This document shows, piece by piece, positions 23,895 to 35,239 of a stretch of 64,000 nt of DNA. The notes under the pieces are model-generated. The model was given only the letters and a program-made list of their open reading frames with translations, searched no databases and was not told the DNA's origin. A program made the translations under genes and the position numbers. Position 1 is the stretch's first letter. Every line of letters starts with the position of its first letter. The DNA lies in contig NZ_FMAY01000016.1 of assembly GCF_900094925.1 (NCBI RefSeq), positions 27,763 to 91,762 on the forward strand. Reading direction: 5' to 3'. This stretch comes from Kosakonia oryzendophytica. GTDB taxonomy: Bacteria; Pseudomonadota; Gammaproteobacteria; Enterobacterales; Enterobacteriaceae.

Positions 23895-23950
23895 ATGCCC
23901 GACAGATTTCACGTTAAAACAAGGCGTTTACGCCTTTGCGGTTCGGGCAT
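23895..23950. repeat. Hairpin/REP-like element between pstB and phoU
   Basis: Outer stem ATGCCCGA (23895-23902)/TCGGGCAT (23943-23950) encloses an inner stem AAGGCG/CGCCTT (23921-23936). This BIME-like structure ends almost at the pstB stop and may protect or separate the pst and phoU parts of the message. Confidence 0.7.
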
Positions 23951-23951
23951 A

Positions 23952-24725
<774 letters not shown>

Positions 24726-24773
24726 TTATCTCTTTCCTCAACTCGACGCCGCTTATCGCCGCGTCGCAAAAAA

Positions 24774-26626
<1,853 letters not shown>

Positions 26627-26656
26627 TTACTCTTCAGTTTAACGTCTTACGAATTT

Positions 26657-26729
26657 GCCCGCAGGCGCATGCATCGGCTTACGGGCCTACAGAGAATCTG
26701 TAAGGCGAGTGGTGTAAGCGCCACTCGCC
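26657..26729. repeat. Two hairpins in the pstS-pstC gap
   Basis: GCCCG ... CGGGC (26657-26686) is REP-like. GGCGAGTGG (26704-26712)/CCACTCGCC (26721-26729) is a perfect 9-bp stem, 21 bases after the pstS stop on the minus strand. Such structures after a binding-protein gene commonly block 3' exonucleases or partly terminate, giving more PstS than membrane subunits. Confidence 0.75.
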
Positions 26730-26750
26730 ATATTCTTCAATAATCTGTGA

Positions 26751-27791
26751 TTAGTACAGTGCTTTACCGCTGCTGTCTTTCACATTTGCTTTCCATGCAG
26801 CACGAACCTGAGTCACGACGCTTTCCGGAAGCGTAGCGTAGTCGAGTTCGTTAGCTTGTTTGCCGCCTTTTTTGTAAGCCCAGTCGAAGAATTTCAGGAC
26901 TTCAGCGCCTTGCTCCGGTTTAGCCTGCTCTTTATGCACCAGGATGAAGGTGGTGGAAGTGATTGGCCACACATCCGCGCCTTTCTGGTTAGTCAGGTCC
27001 TGAGCGAAGGATTTGCTCCAGTCGATATTTTTTGCGGCGTTAGAGAAGCTGGTTTCAGTCGGGCTAACCGCTTTACCATCTGCAGACAGCAGTTTGGTGT
27101 AGGTCAGGTTGTTCTGCTTAGCGTAAGCATATTCAACATAACCAATGGAACCCGGCAGACGCTGTACAAATGCGGCGATACCGTCGTTACCTTTACCGCC
27201 CAGACCGGTCGGCCAGTTAACCGTGGAGCCAGAGCCAACTTTGGATTTCCACTCTTCGTTGACTTTCGCCAGGTAGCTGGTGAAGACGAAAGAGGTGCCA
27301 GAACCATCAGCACGACGCACAACCGCGATGTTCTGCGAAGGCAGTTTCAGACCCGGGTTGAGTTTTGCAATCGCTGCGTCATCCCATTTTTTGATGTTGC
27401 CCAGATAGATATCACCCAGCGTTTTACCATCCAGTACCAGCTCGCCGGATTTAATGCCCGGGACGTTAATAGCCAGTACAATACCGCCGATTACGGTCGG
27501 GAACTGGAACAGGCCTTCCTGAGCCAGTTTGTCATCAGCCAGCGGGGCATCGGAAGCACCGAAATCAACCGTTTTAGCCGTAATTTGTTTCACGCCGCCG
27601 GAAGAACCGATACCCTGGTAGTTAATCTTATTACCCGTTTCTTTCTGGTAGGTATCAGCCCATTTGGCATACACCGGCGCAGGGAAAGTTGCACCAGCAC
27701 CGGTCAGGCTTGCCGCAGCATTGGCAGCAAAAGCGCTCAGAGATAAGGTCGCGGCGACAACAGTTGCGACAGTGGTACGCATAACGTTCAT
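26751..27791 (-). CDS. pstS: Periplasmic phosphate-binding protein PstS
   Basis: The 346-residue protein has a Sec signal peptide ([20 protein letters not shown], cleaved after about residue 25) and the conserved start of the mature protein [20 protein letters not shown]. Phosphate-contact segments GSSGG, SDAPL and RADGSGTSF are present. It captures phosphate in the periplasm for PstCAB. It is the first gene of the operon and is controlled by the PHO boxes upstream. Confidence 0.99.
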   Translation of the reverse strand: MNVMRTTVATVVAATLSLSAFAANAAASLTGAGATFPAPVYAKWADTYQKETGNKINYQGIGSSGGVKQITAKTVDFGASDAPLADDKLAQEGLFQFPTVIGGIVLAINVPGIKSGELVLDGKTLGDIYLGNIKKWDDAAIAKLNPGLKLPSQNIAVVRRADGSGTSFVFTSYLAKVNEEWKSKVGSGSTVNWPTGLGGKGNDGIAAFVQRLPGSIGYVEYAYAKQNNLTYTKLLSADGKAVSPTETSFSNAAKNIDWSKSFAQDLTNQKGADVWPITSTTFILVHKEQAKPEQGAEVLKFFDWAYKKGGKQANELDYATLPESVVTQVRAAWKANVKDSSGKALY

Positions 27792-27841
27792 AATGTCTCC
27801 TGCAAGATTCGTAAATCGTTGTTTGAGTTGCTACTCGGAGC

Positions 27842-27897
27842 AAAATAGGACACTTTGATGACAGTTATATGCAATGATTGTTACTGTTTAATGACAG
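27842..27897 (-). promoter_or_regulatory. pstS promoter with two PHO boxes
   Basis: On the minus strand two PhoB sites are visible: CTGTCATTAAACAGTAACA (27879-27897) and TTGCATATAACTGTCATC (27857-27874), each built on CTGTCAT/TGTCA-type half sites 11 bases apart. CTATTTT (27842-27848) fits the -10 region. PhoB activates from this place in E. coli. The remaining gap up to 28224 is AT-rich and holds one further inverted repeat (separate entry). Confidence 0.85.
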
Positions 27898-27989
27898 CAA
27901 TGAAATATCCTTGCTGAATTATTAAAAACATTTATAAATCAATGTAATAACATTCAATTACCACAACTTCATTACACGAACATTTTCTT

Positions 27990-28034
27990 TTTATGACAAT
28001 CCAACCGTAGCTGAAAATCCGGATTTGTCATAAA
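27990..28034. promoter_or_regulatory. Inverted repeat made of PHO-box-like halves
   Basis: TTTATGACAATCC (27990-28002) and GGATTTGTCATAAA (28021-28034) form a nearly perfect inverted repeat with an 18-base loop. Each arm contains TTGTCAT, the PhoB half-site core. It lies about 150-200 bases upstream of both pstS and the divergent 28231 gene. It could be an operator or a second PhoB region. Confidence 0.4.
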
Positions 28035-28230
28035 GCGCTGCCAGAATAAACGCCGCTATTCCGCCCCAGCTAACGATCCCTTTTCCAGTGATTTAGCAAT
28101 CATCCGCCACCGATTTTCAGCGCGACAGCGCTACCAGGAAGAGGTAGCAGACAAGCCTCTGGTTTCGTATTTATATAGCTACGAAGTCGGACCATTGTTG
28201 ATGCAACATAGTAAACCCTAAGGAATGATG

Positions 28231-28620
28231 ATGATTAAATCAGTTGCTGTCGCTATCGGATTGCTGTCGTTTCTTCCTGCTACATACGGCCATGCCGCCG
28301 ACAGGCCCGTATCTCTTGGCTCCTCCGGTTATCAGTCTGATTCGGTGATGGTTTTGCAGGGCACAGAACATGACACGGGTAACGCAACTATCGTCCCATC
28401 GGATTACCTGAGCGTAAGTAAACTCAGAAACATTCAAGAGGATGCGCCAAAACAAAAAGAAGACATCGCTGATATGAAAAAAACGCTCTCGGAAATGGGG
28501 CGGGACAGAGAAAACCTGCAAAGACGCAATGATGAATTAAGCCGTAAAGTTGATGACATGCAACGCAGCATTAATTCGCTGGAAAACAAGCTTGATGAGC
28601 TGAGCCGTAGGGTCAAATAA
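28231..28620 (+). CDS. Exported small coiled-coil protein, unknown function
   Basis: I do not recognise this gene. Three consecutive ATG codons begin at 28225; the AAGGA at 28220-28224 is well spaced (six bases) only for the third, at 28231, giving 129 residues. A signal peptide (MIKSVAVAIGLLSFLPATYG) ends near HAA-D. The mature protein has an 50-residue low-complexity start, then a long heptad-rich coiled coil (about 60-129) ending ENKLDELSRRVK. It is probably periplasmic and oligomeric. It diverges from pstS and converges on the small membrane-protein gene of the VgrG pair; a strong terminator follows. Confidence 0.85.
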   Translation: MIKSVAVAIGLLSFLPATYGHAADRPVSLGSSGYQSDSVMVLQGTEHDTGNATIVPSDYLSVSKLRNIQEDAPKQKEDIADMKKTLSEMGRDRENLQRRNDELSRKVDDMQRSINSLENKLDELSRRVK

Positions 28621-28626
28621 GTCAGG

Positions 28627-28654
28627 AGAGGTTGCCATCGGCAACCTCTTTTTT
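28627..28654 (+). terminator. Terminator between the coiled-coil gene and the vgrG pair
   Basis: Perfect stem AGAGGTTGCC/GGCAACCTCT with a three-base loop and a T6 tract, six bases after the 28620 stop. It may act in both directions, although only the plus strand has the T-run. Confidence 0.92.
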
Positions 28655-28663
28655 ACGCTGCGG

Positions 28664-29005
28664 CTAACTGCCTGGCGCTTGCTGTTTATCGAACACAAAC
28701 AGAATGTGGTGATCATCCAGATACTTAATATCCACTTTATTGCCTTTCTGTATTTTTGATGCGTTAAAGGCAGAAATGGTCTCTTTCCCTTCCACCGATC
28801 GGGTGGCCCCTCCTTCTTGCAATGCGAGCCGATATTTAATGTTAATGGTGCCATTGTCGTTTGAGCTGATGTAGCTGACCTCTTCGACGGTAGCCTGCAA
28901 TTCACGGCCCTGTGTCTGGATCTTATGGTCACGGTTAAACAGATAGACGATATAAGCGACCATGCCGACGATAAATATTACCGAAAAAACGATAACAAAC
29001 TTCAT
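28664..29005 (-). CDS. Small single-pass membrane protein downstream of vgrG
   Basis: The 113-residue protein has one N-terminal membrane helix (MKFVIVFSVIFIVGMVAYIV) and a soluble beta-rich domain with the look of DUF3592-type proteins (TVEEVSYISSNDNGTINIKY, KGNKVDIKYL). It begins 12 bases after vgrG, so it is in the same operon. Genes in this place of VgrG islands are often adaptors, effectors or immunity proteins; nothing in the sequence decides between them, and no toxin gene is visible next to it. Confidence 0.75.
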   Translation of the reverse strand: MKFVIVFSVIFIVGMVAYIVYLFNRDHKIQTQGRELQATVEEVSYISSNDNGTINIKYRLALQEGGATRSVEGKETISAFNASKIQKGNKVDIKYLDDHHILFVFDKQQAPGS

Positions 29006-29017
29006 TTAATCAATCCC

Positions 29018-31276
29018 TTACATAAACATCGTTAAACCATGAACCGAGGCCATCACCTGACCGTATTGCATCATTGCATTGGTAAACGCTACCCGACCCT
29101 CGCTGGAGGCCAAATCAAAAGCCGACTTATCGAACTTCAGATTGGTTAATCCTACCTTGCTGATCGCGGTAGCCGTAAACGAGGCCCCCTCGGTGACCAC
29201 CTTAAGGGCGGTAAAATCAAAAGAAAACAGGGAAACCGTCTCTTTATGGTCTTTATATTCAAGCGCTTGTGGCGTTTTAATGTGCACCTTTTCATCACTC
29301 GCAATGGTGATCAGTTTAGGGGAAGAGATTGTCGCACCCTGCGCTATTTTCTGCGTCCACGCCCCTTCTATGGTGGTGATGTTATTGCCGGTGATCGTTT
29401 GTGTCAGGTTTTGCGAAATCGACTCTTGCCGGGAGCCGGTAATCAATGACGAGACGCCGTTATCAAAGGTATAGCTCACCAGACCGGTAATATGCTGCGA
29501 TGATCTACCGTCAATATCTTCAGTGCGGTTGCCTTTTACCGTCACCGTTTCACCCCCGCTGGTTACCCGCATCACGCGGCCATTCGTAATGGTGGTTTCT
29601 TCGCCATTACCTACCGTTCTGGTCTCTTTATCCGTCACTTCCGTCGTGCGCGTTGCATGGTATTTGAAGGCTGCGCGTTTCGTCACCTCATCATCAAGCT
29701 CACCCAAAACGGTCAGGCTACGGTTACCGTCGACCGTAATCACCTGATTATTTTCGACCGAGACATTCATGTCCTTTTCCGCATGCAAATCCATGCGCTC
29801 AGCGCCGAGTTTATCTTCAAACAGCAGATAGCTGGCGTTGTCGCAATTGCCGGTTTTTGAGCGCGTCATAAACCCCATTACCGTTGCGGCGGCGGGCAAT
29901 GCCCAGGGCGGCATATTTGCCTCGTTATATACGCGCCCGGTCACCATCGGACGGTCGGGATCGCCGTTGATAAAATCAATTACCACTTCATCACCAACCC
30001 GCGGGATCTGAACACCACCAAATCCCTGACCGGCCCACGAACTGGATACGCGCACCCAGCAAGAGCTGGTTTCATCACTTTTCCCCAGCCTGTCCCAGTG
30101 GAATTTCACTTTTACCCGCCCGTATTTATCGGTCCAGATAGGTTCCCCCTCCGGGCCGACTACGCGAGCGGTTTGCGGGCCATATGTTCGCGGCCATGCG
30201 GTTTTTTGCTCCGGTCGCCAGGTCAGAGAAGCTGGGATCACGCTAAAGCTAATTAGCCGGGAACTGTCACCTTCATCACCGCTGGCATAGCGGTTTTCTT
30301 CAAACTGCAACCAGGTCTTTGTCACCAGATAGCGGCCATTATCCTGCATAAAAGGAGCATTAATGAGCTGAAAGGTATGCCCGGCCGCAATGCCAATAGC
30401 GGTGGCTGTTCCCGCGGTCTGCTGATGATCAACCTGCCAGCGTTCCTGCTTGATGCGGGCATAATATTCCCCGTCATTTTGCTCAACAAAACGCCCCGGC
30501 CATTCATACACATCAATACGGCCAGGCGACGGCGATGCGGGGTTCTGGCGAGCCTGGAAAAGCCAGGCATTTGGTTTACGAAAGTCGTAATCCTCGGTGC
30601 TGAAAATACCCGGCGTAACGCGATCTTCCATTGACCACTGACTAATGCCTTCAACATCCGCCACGCCGCCAGCCTGGGACTGTATATAGGGGATGACATC
30701 ATAACCTGCTGCCGACGGAAAAGCAGAACCGGCGTCGGTAAGTACCAACGTATGGTTATCCGCTGCATGGCGAAAATACCAGGAGATACCTTCCAGCTCC
30801 ATTAAGCGTCGGATGAAATCCAGGCTGCTTTCCTGGTACTGCACACAGTACTCCCAGACCCGATAACTTGCTGTGAGCTGATTATCCAGCTTTACCCCAT
30901 GTTCACTCAGCATGGTCTGGACGATTTGCGGAACCGTCTGCGCCTGAAAAATACGCATGTTTCGCTCCAGCCGCATCGGCCAGAGATCCGACTCAACAGT
31001 GAGCTGATAGGCCGCGTAACGCTGCCCGGAAAGCTCTACGGAAGCGACTGCCACGCTGGTGGCTTTTCCGTTGAGATACCGTGTTGCAAGCGCGTCCTGG
31101 TCCGGTATTTCAATGCTGACGGATTGCCCCAATATCTGGCTTCTGTCTATTCTGGCATCTTGTCCGAGTACGGTAAGTTGATATTCAAAGGGTTCAGAGA
31201 GGGATTCACTGCCGGCCATTTTCCAGAAAAGCAGGTCCGGTGCGGCGGTGATTTTGACGGTTATGCGGGAAGACAT
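29018..31276 (-). CDS. vgrG: Type VI secretion spike protein VgrG (orphan)
   Basis: The 752-residue protein has the gp27-like N-terminal half (about 1-370), the gp5 OB-fold (about 385-450, with SSSWAGQGFGGVQIPRVGDE and PDRPMVTGRVYN), and a long Asp/Gly/Thr-rich repeat (about 500-660, TVDGNRSLTV, TVKGNRTEDI) that forms the needle-like beta-prism. The last 80 residues are not a recognisable enzyme domain and end hydrophobically. VgrG trimers tip the T6SS tube and carry effectors. A CGGAG ribosome site precedes the ATG. No other T6SS gene, PAAR or Rhs gene is in the window, so it depends on apparatus genes elsewhere. It sits next to attTn7. Confidence 0.93.
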   Translation of the reverse strand: MSSRITVKITAAPDLLFWKMAGSESLSEPFEYQLTVLGQDARIDRSQILGQSVSIEIPDQDALATRYLNGKATSVAVASVELSGQRYAAYQLTVESDLWPMRLERNMRIFQAQTVPQIVQTMLSEHGVKLDNQLTASYRVWEYCVQYQESSLDFIRRLMELEGISWYFRHAADNHTLVLTDAGSAFPSAAGYDVIPYIQSQAGGVADVEGISQWSMEDRVTPGIFSTEDYDFRKPNAWLFQARQNPASPSPGRIDVYEWPGRFVEQNDGEYYARIKQERWQVDHQQTAGTATAIGIAAGHTFQLINAPFMQDNGRYLVTKTWLQFEENRYASGDEGDSSRLISFSVIPASLTWRPEQKTAWPRTYGPQTARVVGPEGEPIWTDKYGRVKVKFHWDRLGKSDETSSCWVRVSSSWAGQGFGGVQIPRVGDEVVIDFINGDPDRPMVTGRVYNEANMPPWALPAAATVMGFMTRSKTGNCDNASYLLFEDKLGAERMDLHAEKDMNVSVENNQVITVDGNRSLTVLGELDDEVTKRAAFKYHATRTTEVTDKETRTVGNGEETTITNGRVMRVTSGGETVTVKGNRTEDIDGRSSQHITGLVSYTFDNGVSSLITGSRQESISQNLTQTITGNNITTIEGAWTQKIAQGATISSPKLITIASDEKVHIKTPQALEYKDHKETVSLFSFDFTALKVVTEGASFTATAISKVGLTNLKFDKSAFDLASSEGRVAFTNAMMQYGQVMASVHGLTMFM

Positions 31277-31403
31277 TGATCATCTCCGGGCAGATTCAAC
31301 GGTAGGCGAAACACAGGAGCGGTAAGTGCTCCAGCTGAGATAGCCAGCCGCGGAACATTCCGCGCAATGTCTGATTCCGGTAGTGCGAGTGTCGGGCTGA
31401 CCA

Positions 31404-31446
31404 TAAAAAAAATCCGGTATGCTTTTTAAAAAGCATGACCGGATTT
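31404..31446 (-). terminator. Terminator of glmUS
   Basis: Minus strand: AAATCCGGT paired with ACCGGATTT around an inner palindrome ATGCTTTTT/AAAAAGCAT, followed by a T8 run. It lies about 55 bases after glmS. The glmS 3' end plus these bases form the standard attTn7 target; I see no Tn7 end here. The rest of 31277-31501 is featureless. Confidence 0.88.
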
Positions 31447-31501
31447 GTTTACAGTACGGTTAAACCGCAGACCGTAACGGCGTTAGCGCCGCATTATCGG
31501 A

Positions 31502-33331
31502 TTATTCTACTGTGACGGATTTCGCCAGGTTACGCGGCTGGTCAACGTCAGTGCCTTTGATCAGCGCAACGTGGTACGCCAGCAATTGCAGCGGCACGGT
31601 GTAGAAAATCGGCGCAATCATCTCTTCAACATGCGGCATCTCAATGATATGCAGATTGTCGCTGCTGGTGAAACCGGCATCCTGATCGGCGAAGACGTAC
31701 AGCACACCGCCGCGCGCGCGAACCTCTTCGATATTGGATTTCAGTTTTTCCAGCAGTTCGTTGTTTGGTGCCACCACAATCACCGGCATATCGGCATCAA
31801 TCAGCGCCAGAGGGCCGTGTTTCAGCTCGCCCGCCGCGTACGCTTCTGCGTGAATATAGGAGATCTCTTTCAGTTTCAGCGCGCCTTCCAGCGCAATCGG
31901 ATACTGATCGCCACGCCCCAGGAACAACGCATGATGTTTGTCGGAGAAATCCTCCGCCAGCGCTTCAATACGCTTATCCTGTGACAGCATCTGCTCAATA
32001 CGACTCGGTAGCGCCTGCAGACCATGAACGATGTCGTGCTCGATAGACGCATCCAACCCTTTCAGGCGGCTCAGTTTCGCCACCAGCAACAGCAGAACCG
32101 TGAGCTGAGTAGTGAAAGCCTTGGTGGAGGCAACGCCAATTTCGGTACCGGCATTGGTCATCATCGCCAGATCGGATTCACGCACCAGCGACGACCCCGG
32201 AACGTTACAAATCGCCAGTGAACCAAGGTAGCCCAGCTCTTTCGACAGACGCAATGCAGCCAGTGTATCCGCCGTCTCGCCGGATTGGGAAAGGGTGATC
32301 ATCAGGCTGTTGCGACGCACCGCCGATTTGCGGTAGCGGAATTCAGAGGCGATCTCCACATCACACGGAACACCGGCCAGCGCTTCAAACCAGTAACGGG
32401 AAACCATACCGGAGTTATAAGAAGTTCCGCAGGCAACGATCTGGATATGTTCCACTTTCGACAGCAGCTCGTTAGCATTCGCCCCCAGTTCGCTCAAATC
32501 CACTTCGCCGTGGCTGATACGGCCGGTCAGAGTATTTTTAATAGCATTCGGCTGTTCAAAGATCTCTTTCTGCATGTAGTGACGATAAATGCCTTTATCA
32601 CCCGCATCGTATTGCAGACTGGATTCAATATCCGGGCGTTTCACCTGCGCGCCTGATTTATCGAAAACAACCACTGTACGACGGGTCACTTCCGCGATAT
32701 CGCCCTCTTCCAGGAAAATAAAGCGACGGGTCACCGGCAGGAGTGCCAACTGGTCGGAGGCGATAAAGTTTTCCCCCATACCGAGGCCGATAACCAGCGG
32801 GCTACCGGAACGTGCAGCCAGCAGCGTACTGGGATCGCGGGTATCCATGATCACCGTACCGTATGCACCGCGCAGCTGCGGAATGGTACGCAGCACAGCC
32901 TCGCGCAGGGTGCCGCCCTGTTCCAGTTCCCAGTGCACCAGATGTGCTATCACTTCAGTGTCTGTTTCAGACACAAACACATACCCGCGCGCTTTTAAAA
33001 CTTCGCGCAGCGGTTCATGGTTCTCGATGATGCCGTTATGCACCACAACAATATGGTCTGAAACATGCGGATGCGCATTGCCTTCAGAAGGTTCACCATG
33101 GGTCGCCCAGCGTGTATGAGCAATACCTGTCCCACCGTGCAACGGGTGTTCTTCCGCTGCCTGAGAGAGCATCTGCACTTTACCGAGACGACGCAGACGC
33201 GTCATATGCCCGTTGTTGTCCACCACTGCCAGACCGGCAGAGTCATATCCACGGTATTCCAGACGACGTAAACCTTCGAGAAGGATTTCTGCAACATCAC
33301 GCTGCGCGACAGCGCCAACAATTCCACACAT
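31502..33331 (-). CDS. glmS: Glutamine-fructose-6-phosphate aminotransferase GlmS
   Basis: The 609-residue enzyme has the glutaminase domain with catalytic Cys2 after Met removal ([20 protein letters not shown]), motifs [10 protein letters not shown] and HNGIIEN, then two SIS isomerase domains ([34 protein letters not shown]) and the tail [11 protein letters not shown]. It makes glucosamine-6-phosphate, the first step to UDP-GlcNAc. It follows glmU by 193 bases; in E. coli the glmS part of this message is activated by the sRNA GlmZ. The leader has a GCCCG/CGGGC hairpin at 33385-33398 that could be part of that control. Confidence 0.99.
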   Translation of the reverse strand: MCGIVGAVAQRDVAEILLEGLRRLEYRGYDSAGLAVVDNNGHMTRLRRLGKVQMLSQAAEEHPLHGGTGIAHTRWATHGEPSEGNAHPHVSDHIVVVHNGIIENHEPLREVLKARGYVFVSETDTEVIAHLVHWELEQGGTLREAVLRTIPQLRGAYGTVIMDTRDPSTLLAARSGSPLVIGLGMGENFIASDQLALLPVTRRFIFLEEGDIAEVTRRTVVVFDKSGAQVKRPDIESSLQYDAGDKGIYRHYMQKEIFEQPNAIKNTLTGRISHGEVDLSELGANANELLSKVEHIQIVACGTSYNSGMVSRYWFEALAGVPCDVEIASEFRYRKSAVRRNSLMITLSQSGETADTLAALRLSKELGYLGSLAICNVPGSSLVRESDLAMMTNAGTEIGVASTKAFTTQLTVLLLLVAKLSRLKGLDASIEHDIVHGLQALPSRIEQMLSQDKRIEALAEDFSDKHHALFLGRGDQYPIALEGALKLKEISYIHAEAYAAGELKHGPLALIDADMPVIVVAPNNELLEKLKSNIEEVRARGGVLYVFADQDAGFTSSDNLHIIEMPHVEEMIAPIFYTVPLQLLAYHVALIKGTDVDQPRNLAKSVTVE

Positions 33332-33486
33332 ATTTTAAGATTCCGATTTTGGCATTATGCCTTTTGTTGTCGGTCAACCTGTATGCCCGTTTTCGGGCGC
33401 CCCGAGCCTTGTAGAGAGTGGGGTTATTTTTATAGGTACTGCCTTACGGGCGGAGGAATTATTTTTCCCCTCATCCCTGAATACTT

Positions 33487-33515
33487 GCCGGAAAGCGCTA
33501 CGCTTATCCGGCCTA
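33487..33515. repeat. REP-like element in the glmU-glmS gap
   Basis: GCCGGA ... TATCCGGCCTA with an inner AGCG/CGCT pair: a typical REP unit, ten bases after the glmU stop. Confidence 0.8.
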
Positions 33516-33524
33516 AAAAACGGG

Positions 33525-34895
33525 TTATTTCTTCTTCACCGGACGACGCCAGCCCGGTTTCTGCACCTGTGGCACGCGGCTTAACACCAGTTCATTTTCG
33601 CCTACGTTGCGCGTGACCGTCGTACCAGCCGCAATGGTGGCACCGTTGGCCACCGTAACCGGCGCCACTAACTGCGTATCAGAGCCAACAAACACATCAT
33701 CACCAATCACGGTTTTGTGCTTATTTGCACCGTCGTAGTTGCAGGTGATGGTCCCGGCGCCAATATTCACATTATCGCCAATGTCCGCGTCGCCCAGGTA
33801 CGTCAGATGCCCCGCTTTAGAGCCTTTACCCAGACGCGCTTTTTTCATTTCAACGAAGTTACCAACATGCGCGCCAGCCAGCAGTTCGGCCCCCGGACGT
33901 AAACGCGCGAAGGGACCAATGGTGCATGCGGCTTCCAGGCGGGCATCTTCCACGACGCTGTAAGGACTGATTTCGCAATCATCGCCAATTTCGCTGTTTT
34001 TGATCACGCAGCCTGCGCCAATCTTCACGCGATGGCCAAGTTTGACGCGCCCTTCAATAATGACGTTAGCATCGATCTCCACATCCCGCCCGTGCTCCAG
34101 CGCGCCGCGGAGGTCGAAACGCGCCGGATCGCGCAGCATAACGCCGGCAAGCAGTAGCCGCTCAGCTTGTTCAGCCTGATAAGCACGCTCCAGACGCGAC
34201 AATTGCAGACGGTTGTTGACCCCTTCCACTTCACTCAGGCGTTGCGGATGAACAGCTGTAATTTCACGCCCTTCCTGATGAGCAAAGCCAATGATGTCGG
34301 TAATGTAGAATTCACCCTGAGCATTGTTATTGGTGAGTTGGCTGAGCCAGCGCTTCAGATCGCCGCCGTTGGCCACCAAAATGCCGGTGTTGATTTCTTT
34401 AATCAGGCGTTGAGCTTCGCTGGCGTCTTTCTGCTCGATAATCCCGGTAATCACGCCATTTTCACGCGTAATCCGACCATAACCGGTGGGATCGTCGAGT
34501 TTCACCGTCAACAGACCAATACCGCCCTGTGGCTTGGCGTCACGCAGGCGCTGCAGCGTATCAACAGAAATCAGCGGAACATCGCCATAGAGCATCAAAA
34601 TGTCTTCGTCATCGGCGAAGAACGGAGCGGCCTGCTGCATCGCATGGCCCGTGCCCAGTTGCTCAGCTTGCAGCACCCAGTTTAGTTTATCGTCGCGTAG
34701 CGTAGCTTTCAGCAGATCGCCGCCATGACCATAAACCAGATGAACGTTATTTGCGCCAAGATTTGTAGCAGCATCAATGACATGCTGGACCATCGACTTC
34801 CCTGCAAGGGTATGCAGCACTTTCGGGAGATCGGAATACATGCGTGTGCCTTTGCCCGCGGCAAGGATCACCACACTCATTTTTGTGTTCAACAT
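33525..34895 (-). CDS. glmU: Bifunctional GlcNAc-1-P uridyltransferase/GlcN-1-P acetyltransferase GlmU
   Basis: The 456-residue enzyme starts at 34895 ([20 protein letters not shown]); six further in-frame codons upstream are not conserved. The N-terminal pyrophosphorylase carries LAAGKGTRM (about 11-19), [10 protein letters not shown] and YGDVPL. The C-terminal left-handed beta-helix has hexapeptide repeats (about 250-440) including [12 protein letters not shown] and the active-site [20 protein letters not shown]. It completes UDP-GlcNAc for peptidoglycan and lipid A. It is separated from atpC by the pectate-lyase patch. Confidence 0.99.
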   Translation of the reverse strand: MLNTKMSVVILAAGKGTRMYSDLPKVLHTLAGKSMVQHVIDAATNLGANNVHLVYGHGGDLLKATLRDDKLNWVLQAEQLGTGHAMQQAAPFFADDEDILMLYGDVPLISVDTLQRLRDAKPQGGIGLLTVKLDDPTGYGRITRENGVITGIIEQKDASEAQRLIKEINTGILVANGGDLKRWLSQLTNNNAQGEFYITDIIGFAHQEGREITAVHPQRLSEVEGVNNRLQLSRLERAYQAEQAERLLLAGVMLRDPARFDLRGALEHGRDVEIDANVIIEGRVKLGHRVKIGAGCVIKNSEIGDDCEISPYSVVEDARLEAACTIGPFARLRPGAELLAGAHVGNFVEMKKARLGKGSKAGHLTYLGDADIGDNVNIGAGTITCNYDGANKHKTVIGDDVFVGSDTQLVAPVTVANGATIAAGTTVTRNVGENELVLSRVPQVQKPGWRRPVKKK

Positions 34896-35138
34896 ACGCG
34901 TCCTGACTGTCATTTGAGTGAGAAGTTAAACTCTTTAGCGTTGAAAATACTACATATTTTGCAGCATAAAATGGAGTGTTGGTGAAACGCTCAACATCCA
35001 CCTTTACAGTGCATTTGGAGGCTATTTTAACGGCAGAGTAAATGCGTTTGTCACTGAAAATTAGCGACGTTTCTCTCTGTCACTAATTTATACAAAGGGT
35101 TAGCTGTTTTTTTTTATCCTGAATAAAGATTGAACAAA

Positions 35139-35157
35139 AATAAAACACCGTTTTGAT
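35139..35157 (+). promoter_or_regulatory. KdgR-like box 1 upstream of pelX
   Basis: AATAAAACACCGTTTTGAT matches the KdgR consensus AATRAAAYRNYRTTTYATT (as I remember it) at 17 of 19 positions, failing only at 17 and 18. It is 83 bases before the pelX start. The rest of the 34896-35239 gap is AT-rich with no ORF. Confidence 0.65.
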
Positions 35158-35180
35158 CATTAAAGAGTGTGACGTACAAA

Positions 35181-35199
35181 AAAGAAACAGTGTTTCATC
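35181..35199 (+). promoter_or_regulatory. KdgR-like box 2 upstream of pelX
   Basis: AAAGAAACAGTGTTTCATC matches the same consensus at 17 of 19 positions (failing at 3 and 19) and contains the perfect core GAAACA-N-GTTTC-like palindrome. It lies 42 bases after box 1 (four turns) and 41 bases before the start codon. Tandem KdgR sites repress pectinolysis genes until 2-keto-3-deoxygluconate appears. Confidence 0.7.
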
Positions 35200-35239
35200 C
35201 TGGTAATAATGGCGGGCAATGATTAATCAGGAGCATAAA

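Noticed and set aside
31277..31501. Tn7 or Tn7-like element at attTn7 beside vgrG
   Set aside because: No Tn7 end (TGTGGGCGGACAA type), no transposase gene and no duplicated glmS end are visible.
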